A stretch of 64,000 bases of DNA from Bacteriovoracaceae bacterium. Its GTDB lineage: Bacteria; Bdellovibrionota; Bacteriovoracia; Bacteriovoracales; Bacteriovoracaceae. The notes beneath the pieces are model-generated. The model was not told the DNA's origin. It ran no database searches and saw only the letters and a program-made list of their open reading frames with translations. The position numbers were made by a program, and so were the translations under genes. The DNA lies in contig JABFRR010000001.1 of assembly GCA_013141065.1 (NCBI GenBank), positions 1-64,000 on the forward strand, read 5' to 3'. Shown here piece after piece: positions 6,758 through 15,081 of this stretch. Numbering within the stretch: the first letter of the stretch is position 1; every line of letters begins with the position of its first letter.

Positions 6758-9184
6758 CTATGCTGCTGCAGGCGGCAGAGTTTCTTTGGTTCTTGTAAAG
6801 CTTTTCTTTTTCATTGAAGATTTCTTTTCTTTCCACCCAATGAGAGCAACTTCTAGGACTTCATCAAATGTTTTTACTGGAACAAAGTTTAATTTCGCTC
6901 TGTATTCCTCAGGGATTTCTTCGAGATCTTTTCTATTTTTCCAAGGAATGATTATTGTTTTGATGTTCATTCTCATTGCAGCAAGTGCCTTCTCTTTTAA
7001 TCCACCAATCGGAAGAACTTTTCCCGTAAGTGTAATTTCGCCCGTCATTGCAACATCACGGCTTACTGGTGTATTTGTTAAAAGTGAAACGATTGTCGTC
7101 GCAAGTGTTATTCCAGCACTTGGCCCATCTTTCGGAGTCGCTCCAGCCGGAAGATGAATATGCATTTCATGCTTTTCAAAAATGTCTTCATCGATGCCAA
7201 GTTCGAAAGATTGACTTCTAATGTAACCAATTGCGGTTTGAGCTGACTCTTTCATTACATCGCCAAGTTGTCCGGTAAGAGTTAAGCCTCGACCTTTCAT
7301 TTTTGTGGCTTCAATATAGAGAACTTCACCGCCGTGAGAGGTCCATGCCAGACCTGTTGAAACACCAATCTCATCTGTCTCTTTTTCATCATCTTTTGTA
7401 TAAACTGGAGGGCCTAAAAGTTTAAAAACGGTATCTGTCATAACGTGAGTTAGATCAGCTTCACCTTTGGCAATTTTCATAGCGACCTTTCTACAAATGG
7501 CGCCAATTTTTCGCTCTAAGTTACGTAGTCCTGCCTCTGCGGTATAGCCTTTAATAACACTTGCCACACCTTCATCGCTAAATGCTATATGCTTTTCAGT
7601 GATTCCATTTTCATCCATTTGTTTTGGAATGATATATTTTTTGGAAATAGCGACCTTCTCTTCTTGGGTGTAACCAGAGAGATTGATAATCTCCATACGG
7701 TCTCTAAGTGGAGCAGGGATTTGATCAAGGACATTGGAGGTTGCAATAAACATAACATTTGATAAATCAAAAGCTACGTTCATGTAATGATCTCTAAAAT
7801 TCATATTTTGTTCTGGATCTAATACTTCAAGTAAAGCCGATGATGGATCCCCTTTGAAGTCTCCACCGAGCTTGTCGACTTCATCTAGAAGAATGACAGG
7901 GTTATTGGTTTTAACTTGCTTGAGTGCTTGAATGAATCGCCCTGGCATTGCACCAACATAAGTTCTTCTATGACCTCTAATCTCAGCTTCATCTTTTACA
8001 CCACCAAGAGAGATTCTCACAAATTCTCTACCACAAGCTTTAGCAATAGATTTTCCTAGAGACGTTTTTCCAACACCCGGCGGACCCGAAAAGCAGAGAA
8101 TTGGGCCTTTCATTCCGGTTCCCTTTAATTGTCTAACGGCAAGATACTCGAGAATTCTTTCTTTAACTTTAAAGAGATCAAAGTGATCTTCATTTAATAT
8201 CGCAAGTGCTGCATCAAGGTTAATCTTCTCATCACTTGATTTGCTCCACGGCAAATCGCACATCCATTCAAGGTAGCTTCTAAGTATGGAGGCTTCAGAA
8301 GAATCGGGATGCATTTTTTCTAAACGCGCCAATTGCTTACTTGATTCTTTTTCAGCTTCATCGCTCATCTTGGCTTTTTTAATTTTATCTCTAATTTCAC
8401 TGAACTCATCTTCAGATTCTTTATGACCTTCATCGCCAAGTTCTGACTTGATGGCTTTTATTTGTTCTCTTAAGAAATACTCTTTTTGATTTTTTGTTAT
8501 TTCTTCTTTTGCAGTGACTTTAATCTTGGTTTGCATCGCCAAAATTTCAAGTTCTCGAGAGAGAATATCATTAATTCTGTGTAATCTTTCCATTGGATCA
8601 AGAATTTCAAGTATTGCTTGAGCTTCTTCCACGTGGAGATTTAGATTTGAGGCAACTAGATCAGCTAATCTTCCTGGATCTTTTATTTCTTCAAGTATCA
8701 TCGGAATATCGGTCGCGAGAGCTTTGCCAGAATGAATAACTTTTTCAAGTTGTTCACGTATGTTTCTCATGAGTGCACTGGCCGCTATATTTTTTTCTTC
8801 AAGTTGAATATTATTAACTGGGGTGATTTTACACATGTAGTAAGGTTGTTCTTGTGTAAATTGTGTTATCCGAGCTTTTGTTAGTCCTTGGACTAAAATT
8901 TTAGTTCTGCCATCAGGAAGCTGTCTACGTCTCATGATCATTGCAATTGTGCCCATGTCATAAATTTCATCAGGCGTTGGTGCTTCAGCTTTCATGTCTT
9001 TTTGACTAGAAAGTAAGATAAGTCGATCTGTTTTTGTCCAAGCATGCTCTACGGCCAGTATTGAGGATTCTCTTCCAACAAAAAATGGATGTATCATGAA
9101 CGGGTAAACTACTAATTCTCTAATTGGTAGGAGAGGGAGATGATCTTTAAGTTCTATGTTGTCACCCTCGTAATTAGTTACCAT
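6758..9184 (-). CDS. lon: ATP-dependent protease Lon
   Basis: This is a cytoplasmic ATP-dependent serine protease that degrades misfolded and regulatory proteins. The protein is 808 residues from the chosen ATG; E. coli Lon has 784. Order: N-terminal substrate-binding domain (LPLLPIRELVVYPFM), coiled-coil region, AAA+ module with Walker A GPPGVGKTS near residue 366 and Walker B VILLDEVDK, then the protease domain with catalytic Ser near residue 689 in DGPSAG and the Lys in GGLKEKALAA. A frame opens 45 nt earlier at 9229, but TTTGGAGGAATTTGT precedes ATG 9184, so I take that start. The C-terminal tail is lysine/threonine-rich. It is divergent from glmU, with a paired-repeat region between them. 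Confidence 0.98.
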   Translation of the reverse strand: MVTNYEGDNIELKDHLPLLPIRELVVYPFMIHPFFVGRESSILAVEHAWTKTDRLILLSSQKDMKAEAPTPDEIYDMGTIAMIMRRRQLPDGRTKILVQGLTKARITQFTQEQPYYMCKITPVNNIQLEEKNIAASALMRNIREQLEKVIHSGKALATDIPMILEEIKDPGRLADLVASNLNLHVEEAQAILEILDPMERLHRINDILSRELEILAMQTKIKVTAKEEITKNQKEYFLREQIKAIKSELGDEGHKESEDEFSEIRDKIKKAKMSDEAEKESSKQLARLEKMHPDSSEASILRSYLEWMCDLPWSKSSDEKINLDAALAILNEDHFDLFKVKERILEYLAVRQLKGTGMKGPILCFSGPPGVGKTSLGKSIAKACGREFVRISLGGVKDEAEIRGHRRTYVGAMPGRFIQALKQVKTNNPVILLDEVDKLGGDFKGDPSSALLEVLDPEQNMNFRDHYMNVAFDLSNVMFIATSNVLDQIPAPLRDRMEIINLSGYTQEEKVAISKKYIIPKQMDENGITEKHIAFSDEGVASVIKGYTAEAGLRNLERKIGAICRKVAMKIAKGEADLTHVMTDTVFKLLGPPVYTKDDEKETDEIGVSTGLAWTSHGGEVLYIEATKMKGRGLTLTGQLGDVMKESAQTAIGYIRSQSFELGIDEDIFEKHEMHIHLPAGATPKDGPSAGITLATTIVSLLTNTPVSRDVAMTGEITLTGKVLPIGGLKEKALAAMRMNIKTIIIPWKNRKDLEEIPEEYRAKLNFVPVKTFDEVLEVALIGWKEKKSSMKKKSFTRTKETLPPAAA

Positions 9185-9318
9185 ACAAATTCCTCCAAAA
9201 TGGCCTGATGCAATTTCATTTGCTTTCAAATATCTAAATCGGGTTCTGGCATAAACTCTTTAAAAAAAATTAAGATTTTGTGAATATTTATTAATATTTT
9301 TAGATATACTTGATAGCA

Positions 9319-9353
9319 GTAATCACTGTTCTAAATGAATTTGACGTGATTAC
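9319..9353. promoter_or_regulatory. Inverted repeat between lon and glmU
   Basis: GTAATCAC (9319-9326) and GTGATTAC (9346-9353) form a perfect 8-bp inverted repeat with 19 bp between. ACTTGATA also occurs twice in direct orientation, at 9308-9315 and 9352-9359. The region separates two divergent genes, so the repeats could be an operator. No regulator family can be named from the sequence. Confidence 0.35.
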
Positions 9354-9380
9354 TTGATACGTTTGATAGGGAGAATGAGC

Positions 9381-10775
9381 ATGGTAATGAGTATAGGGGC
9401 AGTTATTTTGGCAGCTGGAGAGGGTAAGCGTCTTAAATTAGATGCACCAAAACCTTTAGCACCTTGTTTGGATAAAAAATTAGTAGATTTTCCATTAAGA
9501 GAAATACAAAAGTTTTTTAGTCGGAATAAATTGCAAGGTTTTAGAACTGCGGTCGTTGGGCATCAACGTGAATTAGTAACGGCTTATATCGCAAATAGGT
9601 ATGCAGATGTGAAATTTGCCATCCAGGCCCAGCAGTTAGGGACAGCAGATGCTTTAAGATCTTATTTTAATTCTTCGGCTGAAACACATAAATTTGATTT
9701 TACTCTTGTTATTTGTGCTGACACACCTGTTGTATCTGAACTTGAATTGACAGAAATGCTAAAATTACTCGTTGAAGAAAAATGTGATGCTGTTGCTGCA
9801 ACCTTTTTTGAAGCCAACCCTTCTGGTTATGGTCGAATTATCAGAGGAAAAACAGGCTTTCATATCGTAGAAGAAAAAGATGCAAGTGATGATCAAAGAA
9901 AAATTAATGAAGTTAACTCAGGTCTTTATTTGTTGAAAACGGCATATGTTTTAGAACATTTAAAAAATGTTGATTCCAATAATAAGTCGGGTGAGTTTTA
10001 TTTAACAGATATCTTTAAAGATGACTTAAATGTTAAGGCACTTACTTTTCCTGTAGGGGATATATTTTTAGGTGTAAATAATCTAGAACAACTTGAAAGA
10101 GTTGAGAAAATACTTAGATTAAAAAAAATAAAAGAACTTCGTGATCACGGGGTGAGATTTATTGATTCAACACATACGTATATTGACGATGAAGTAGAAG
10201 TTGGAGCAGGAACAATTATTTATCCGAATACATTTCTCTCTGGTAAAACAAAAATTGGCAAAAATGTTCTTATTGAAATGGGATCTCAGATTAAAGACTC
10301 ATTTATTGCTGATAATGCTCAAGTGTTGACCTATTCAATTTTAGACGGAGCAAGACTTCATATTGGTGCTCAAGTTGGTCCATTGGCCCGATTGCGGCCG
10401 GGAGCAGACATTGGTGAAGGAGCAAAAATTGGCAATTTTGTTGAGATTAAAAAGTCAGTTTTAGGTAAGGGAGCTAAGGTCTCCCATTTAAGTTATGTGG
10501 GTGATGCTTTTATTGGAGAAGAGACAAATATTGGTTGTGGTTTTATTACTTGTAACTACGACGGTGCCAATAAAAATGTCACTAAAATTGGCAAAAACTG
10601 CTTTATCGGATCAGATTCACAAACAGTTGCTCCCGTAGAAATTGGTGATAATTGCTTCGTTGCTTCTTCAACAACTATCACTAAAGACATGCCAGATGGA
10701 GCTTTTGCTATATCTAGGACCCCGCAGGTGACGAAAGAGGGCATGGCCCACCGATTCATTAAGAAAAAACAGTAA
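9381..10775 (+). CDS. glmU: Bifunctional UDP-GlcNAc pyrophosphorylase / GlcN-1-P acetyltransferase GlmU
   Basis: It makes UDP-N-acetylglucosamine for peptidoglycan and LPS: acetylation of glucosamine-1-P, then uridylylation. About 464 residues (E. coli 456). The N-terminal Rossmann domain has GAVILAAGEGKRLKLDAPK, QLGTADAL and the CADTP metal site. The C-terminal left-handed beta-helix has RLRPGADIGEGAKIGNFVE, the catalytic His in SHLSYVGDA, and ITCNYDGANK. Within the nucleotide loop the usual G-T-R is G-K-R. Of several in-frame ATGs (9354, 9375, 9381, 9387) I choose 9381 because AGGGAGA is well spaced before it. glmS follows after 60 bp, so the two probably form an amino-sugar unit. Confidence 0.96.
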   Translation: MVMSIGAVILAAGEGKRLKLDAPKPLAPCLDKKLVDFPLREIQKFFSRNKLQGFRTAVVGHQRELVTAYIANRYADVKFAIQAQQLGTADALRSYFNSSAETHKFDFTLVICADTPVVSELELTEMLKLLVEEKCDAVAATFFEANPSGYGRIIRGKTGFHIVEEKDASDDQRKINEVNSGLYLLKTAYVLEHLKNVDSNNKSGEFYLTDIFKDDLNVKALTFPVGDIFLGVNNLEQLERVEKILRLKKIKELRDHGVRFIDSTHTYIDDEVEVGAGTIIYPNTFLSGKTKIGKNVLIEMGSQIKDSFIADNAQVLTYSILDGARLHIGAQVGPLARLRPGADIGEGAKIGNFVEIKKSVLGKGAKVSHLSYVGDAFIGEETNIGCGFITCNYDGANKNVTKIGKNCFIGSDSQTVAPVEIGDNCFVASSTTITKDMPDGAFAISRTPQVTKEGMAHRFIKKKQ

Positions 10776-10835
10776 ACAGCGACCTACAATTTTGGTATCT
10801 TGGATAAGTTAAAAACTTAAAAAAGGTACTTATTC

Positions 10836-12662
10836 ATGTGTGGAATTGTCGGGTATTTCGGGCCATCTCAAAACTCAGTTCAAATTGTTCTCGAAGGACT
10901 TAAACGTCTTGAGTACAGAGGCTATGACTCGGCCGGTGTGAGTTTCATAGACCAACATAATAATATGCAATTTTATAAAAAAGCAGGAAAGCTAGATAAT
11001 TTAAAAGCTGAGCTTATTGGTAAGGATATTATCTCTAGAACCTGTATTGGCCACACGAGATGGGCCACGCATGGTGGTGTTACTGATGCGAATGCACATC
11101 CACATAACAATGAAACACTCTCAATTATTCACAATGGAATTATTGAAAATGCTAATGAGATTAAAAAAGAATTAAGTGCCCATGGCGTGATGTTTAAATC
11201 AGAGACAGATTCTGAATCTTTTTTAGAATTAGTCACTTTTGAACTAAAAAATGGATTAGGTATTAAAGAGGCAATTGCAAAATCTTTTAAGCGAATTCAT
11301 GGAAACTCTGCATTTGTGATTCTTTATCCAAAAACAGGAGAAATTTATGCAGTCAAAAGAGGAGCACCTCTTGTTTGTGGCATAAATGAAGTAACGAGCG
11401 AAGCTTTGGTTTCTTCTGATCCTTATGCATTAGCGGGAATCGTTCACCAACTCTATTTTCCAGAAGATGAAGTAATTGTTCACTTATCTGGTGAAAATAA
11501 AAATCTCATTAATTTTTATGAAATGGATCTTACTAAAACAAAAAGATACCTTTCTAAAAAACAAGACATGTCTCTAGAAGTCAGCGAAAAAGGTGACTAT
11601 GAACATTTCATGCTTAAAGAAATTTATGAACAACCCGAACTCATTCGTAATTTAACTTCTTATTATTTTGCTGGAGAAGGACGAGAGTCTTTAGAAAAAG
11701 TGGCATTATATAAGCCACAGCGAATTTATTTATCGGCTTGCGGAACTGCTGCTTATGCGGGCCTTGTGATTAGAGATTTTCTTGAAGGCATAAATAGAAT
11801 TCCTTCAACTGTTGAGCTGGCATCTGAATTCAGATATAGAAATCCTATTTTGAAAAGTGGAGATGTTGGAATTTTTGTTTCTCAATCTGGAGAAACAGCT
11901 GACACATTAGCAGCTCAGCAACTTTGCAAAAAAGCCAATATTAAAACTATGTCGATAGTCAATGTTGATGGTTCAACTCTTTATAGAGATTGTGATGACA
12001 ATCTTTTAATCAGAGCGGGGATAGAAATTGGAGTAGCTTCAACAAAAGCATTCACACAACAATCTCTTACAGGAAGACTTCTTTCTGCAGCCTTAGCTGG
12101 AGACTTAAATGACGAAGGTAAAAAAGTAAAATTAACAGGAAAATTTGCTCTACTCGCTGAGCGAATTGACCGCTTACTTGCTCAATCTGAAGTAATTAAA
12201 ACTGTCGCAGAATCTATTTATAATAAAAAGGGGTTCTTCTATACAGGGAGAGGTTCTTATTTTCCTATCGCTTTAGAAGGAGCACTTAAGTTAAAGGAAA
12301 TCGCTTATGTTCATGCTGAAGGTTATGCCGCTGGTGAACTTAAGCACGGGCCAATAGCTTTAATTGATGAAGAGATGGTTAATATTGCTTTAGTTGGACC
12401 AGAGTTGTTTGAAAAAACGGTTTCAAATGTACAAGAAATTAAAGCGAGAAAAGGAATTATTGTTGGAATCGGTCCTCGTGGAAATGAAGAATTAATGGGT
12501 CTTAGTGATTTTTATATTCCTCTGGATTTTGATGGCCTCGAAGAATTAGCCCCTTTATATGTGAATGTAGTTAATCAACTACTTGCTTATTATATGGCAA
12601 AGTTTAAGGGAACTGATATTGATAAGCCACGGAATTTAGCTAAATCGGTTACTGTTGAATAA
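10836..12662 (+). CDS. glmS: Glutamine-fructose-6-phosphate aminotransferase GlmS
   Basis: It converts fructose-6-P and glutamine to glucosamine-6-P, the first committed step to UDP-GlcNAc. The 608-residue length matches E. coli GlmS (609). It starts MCGIVGYFG, the nucleophile Cys being the second codon. The glutaminase domain shows RGYDSAG, GHTRWATHGG and HNGIIEN. Two SIS sugar-isomerase domains follow (LSACGTAAYAG, VSQSGETADT, GRGSYFPIALEGALKLKE). It ends with the canonical KPRNLAKSVTVE. Only 60 bp separate it from glmU, too little for a glmS ribozyme-riboswitch leader, so control is probably transcriptional or feedback. Confidence 0.98.
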   Translation: MCGIVGYFGPSQNSVQIVLEGLKRLEYRGYDSAGVSFIDQHNNMQFYKKAGKLDNLKAELIGKDIISRTCIGHTRWATHGGVTDANAHPHNNETLSIIHNGIIENANEIKKELSAHGVMFKSETDSESFLELVTFELKNGLGIKEAIAKSFKRIHGNSAFVILYPKTGEIYAVKRGAPLVCGINEVTSEALVSSDPYALAGIVHQLYFPEDEVIVHLSGENKNLINFYEMDLTKTKRYLSKKQDMSLEVSEKGDYEHFMLKEIYEQPELIRNLTSYYFAGEGRESLEKVALYKPQRIYLSACGTAAYAGLVIRDFLEGINRIPSTVELASEFRYRNPILKSGDVGIFVSQSGETADTLAAQQLCKKANIKTMSIVNVDGSTLYRDCDDNLLIRAGIEIGVASTKAFTQQSLTGRLLSAALAGDLNDEGKKVKLTGKFALLAERIDRLLAQSEVIKTVAESIYNKKGFFYTGRGSYFPIALEGALKLKEIAYVHAEGYAAGELKHGPIALIDEEMVNIALVGPELFEKTVSNVQEIKARKGIIVGIGPRGNEELMGLSDFYIPLDFDGLEELAPLYVNVVNQLLAYYMAKFKGTDIDKPRNLAKSVTVE

Positions 12663-12769
12663 TTGAGTTTGAATAAATAGTTTTTAATTTTCAACTTAAG
12701 TGAAATTTTTTGTTATAAGAATTAATTTATACAATATACTTTAATTATACTTAACAAAGAGAAATTCAG

Positions 12770-15016
12770 TTGCAAAATCTTTTAAAAAACCAACACATCA
12801 ATGAAAAAGATTTACTCACTGTAATCCTCGATACACTTCCAGCGATTGTAGCGCTTTGTGACAGAGATTGGAATTACTTATATGTTAATCAAAATTATGA
12901 AAGTTGGTTTAATGTAAAATGCGAAGACTTAATCGGAAAAAATGCTAGAATAATTCTTGGCGAAGAAGGAGCAAATACCGTTAAGCCATTTGTTGATAAA
13001 TGCTTAAATGGCGAAAAAGTTTCCTTTCAAAAGGAAGTTCATTACAAACATGTTGGATTAAAATACGTCAAGACAAGTTACATTCCAAAAAATGATGAGT
13101 CAGGTAACATCGTTGGTTTTTATATAATTACATATGACCTGTCTGTACAGTATTTCACTGAAAAAAAAGCTAGTGAACAAAAAGATCAAATAAGCAGAAT
13201 GCTTGATTCTATACCTGCAATGATTGGGCAGTGGAATAAGGATTTGATCAATATTCATGCAAACAAAGCTTATTCGAATTTTTTTGGAATAAATCCTGAT
13301 GAAATTGTTGGCAGGCATATTAAAGAAATATTAGGAAATGAGCTATTTAATAAGAATTTTTCTTATATGGAGAAAGCCTTAAAGGGTGAAATTCAGAATT
13401 TCGAAAGAGAAATTTTAACCTCCAAAGGTGAGCTCAGGTGGGTTCTAAGTTCTTATGTGCCTAATATAATCAATGAACACGTAGAAGGTTTCTTTGTCAT
13501 AGTCACTGATATTAATGATATAAAAATGGTTAATAAATCATTGTCAGAACAAAAAAGGTTCTATTCTGAAATTTTAAATACGATTCACGAGAGCTTTGTC
13601 GTACTAGATAATGATTCTCAAATTATCTACTTTAATCAATCTGCTCAAAAAGTTTTGGGATTAACAACAGATCAGTTAAAGGGAAAAGCATCGAAAGATC
13701 CAGATTGGCAAGCTATTCGGCCAGACTATTCGTTATTTCCAGCAAATGAACATCCTGCAATGTGCACTATCAAAACAGGATTAGCACAAAAAAATATTAA
13801 AATGGGTATATATAGCAGTGATGGAAATACGCGCTGGTTAAACATAAATACAGTCAAATTTGAAACAGAATTTGAAAATCGAAAAACAAAAGTTCTAGTA
13901 ACTTTTACAGACATCACTGAAAAATTCAATAAGGATAAATTATTACAAAGTGTAATCGAAAATTCACCTAGTATGATCTATCAATTTAAACTTGCCGCAG
14001 ACAAGGTCGTAAGTTTTCCATTTGTAAGTAAAAAAGCTATAGAAGTGTTCGAAATGGAGGGCGAGGTTTTTAAAAATAAGTCTTCACTGGTTTTTGATTT
14101 AATTCATAGAGACGATTATCCAAACTTAATGGATAGTATATTAAGTAGTGCAGAACAATTAACTACATTTGATTGGAAGGGAAGACTCATCACGCCAAGT
14201 AACAAATTAAAATGGATTCATGCAAAAAGTTTTCCACACAAAGAACATGATGGAAGTGTCATTTGGAATGGAATACTAACAGATATTACTCGAGATATTG
14301 CACTTCAAGAAAAACTTAATCAAGAAAAAGCACGCGCCATTCATTCTGCTAAGCTAGCTTCATTGGGAGAAATGTCTGCAGGTGTTGCTCATGAAATAAA
14401 TAATCCCTTGGCAATTATAAGTGGAATAGCCTCATCTCTAAAACATAGTTTGGATGATCCTCAAAAGTTTGATAAAAAAATCGATACTCTCAAAAGCTTC
14501 ATTAATAGAATTACTAAAATCGTAAATGGATTAAAAAGGTTTTCAAGATTTAACCTCGAAGTAATAAAAACATCTTGTACAATTCAGTCAATATTAAATG
14601 ATTCGCTCACTTATTTTGAACTAAAAGCAAGCGCTGAATTAGTTGATTTTAAAATTGAAAATAATTCTAATTCAGAAATATTTTGTGATAGGCTTGAAAT
14701 TGAGCAAGTTATTATCAATCTTATTAACAATGCAATTGATGCAGTTAAGGATCTTGATAAAAAATGGGTCATACTTCAAGCTTATGATGCAAAATCGGAA
14801 TTAGTCATAAGAGTGAGTGATTCGGGACCCCTAATAAAAAATGAAATTTTAAATAAAATATTCGAACCATTTTTTACAACTAAAGATGTAGGAAAAGGAA
14901 CTGGCCTTGGATTAAGTATTTCTGCTTCAATAATTAAAGACCATGGAGGTATTTTGACTTACGTTAAAAATCAAAATACGACCTGTTTTGAAATAAGGCT
15001 TCCTATTCAAAAGTAA
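12770..15016 (+). CDS. Soluble histidine kinase with four PAS domains
   Basis: A 748-residue kinase with no membrane segment, so the sensing is cytoplasmic. Four PAS-type regions are visible at about residues 15-130, 140-255, 265-385 and 390-510; linkers such as YIITYDL, VIVTDIND, VTFTDITE and GILTDITRD mark their ends. HisKA follows with the phospho-accepting His near residue 541 (GEMSAGVAHEINNPLAI), then HATPase with NLINNAIDAV, the SGPLIKNE G1-like box, FEPFFTTK and GTGLGLSISASI. The start is TTG, preceded by AACAAAGAGAAA. No receiver gene is adjacent, so it is an orphan. The signal (redox, light or small ligand) cannot be read from sequence. Confidence 0.93.
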   Translation: MQNLLKNQHINEKDLLTVILDTLPAIVALCDRDWNYLYVNQNYESWFNVKCEDLIGKNARIILGEEGANTVKPFVDKCLNGEKVSFQKEVHYKHVGLKYVKTSYIPKNDESGNIVGFYIITYDLSVQYFTEKKASEQKDQISRMLDSIPAMIGQWNKDLINIHANKAYSNFFGINPDEIVGRHIKEILGNELFNKNFSYMEKALKGEIQNFEREILTSKGELRWVLSSYVPNIINEHVEGFFVIVTDINDIKMVNKSLSEQKRFYSEILNTIHESFVVLDNDSQIIYFNQSAQKVLGLTTDQLKGKASKDPDWQAIRPDYSLFPANEHPAMCTIKTGLAQKNIKMGIYSSDGNTRWLNINTVKFETEFENRKTKVLVTFTDITEKFNKDKLLQSVIENSPSMIYQFKLAADKVVSFPFVSKKAIEVFEMEGEVFKNKSSLVFDLIHRDDYPNLMDSILSSAEQLTTFDWKGRLITPSNKLKWIHAKSFPHKEHDGSVIWNGILTDITRDIALQEKLNQEKARAIHSAKLASLGEMSAGVAHEINNPLAIISGIASSLKHSLDDPQKFDKKIDTLKSFINRITKIVNGLKRFSRFNLEVIKTSCTIQSILNDSLTYFELKASAELVDFKIENNSNSEIFCDRLEIEQVIINLINNAIDAVKDLDKKWVILQAYDAKSELVIRVSDSGPLIKNEILNKIFEPFFTTKDVGKGTGLGLSISASIIKDHGGILTYVKNQNTTCFEIRLPIQK

Positions 15017-15081
15017 TCGATTTTCATTTCATTTTTTATTAAAAATAATGGGCCACAATTACAATAAAAGTGTAAAAAAAG

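Noticed and set aside
6786..7770. Frames inside lon on both strands
   Set aside because: They are shadows of the 808-codon lon frame with intact Walker A and catalytic Ser motifs.
10776..10835. Possible glmS ribozyme upstream of glmS
   Set aside because: Only 60 bp lie between glmU and glmS, much too short for the ribozyme, and no matching core is seen.
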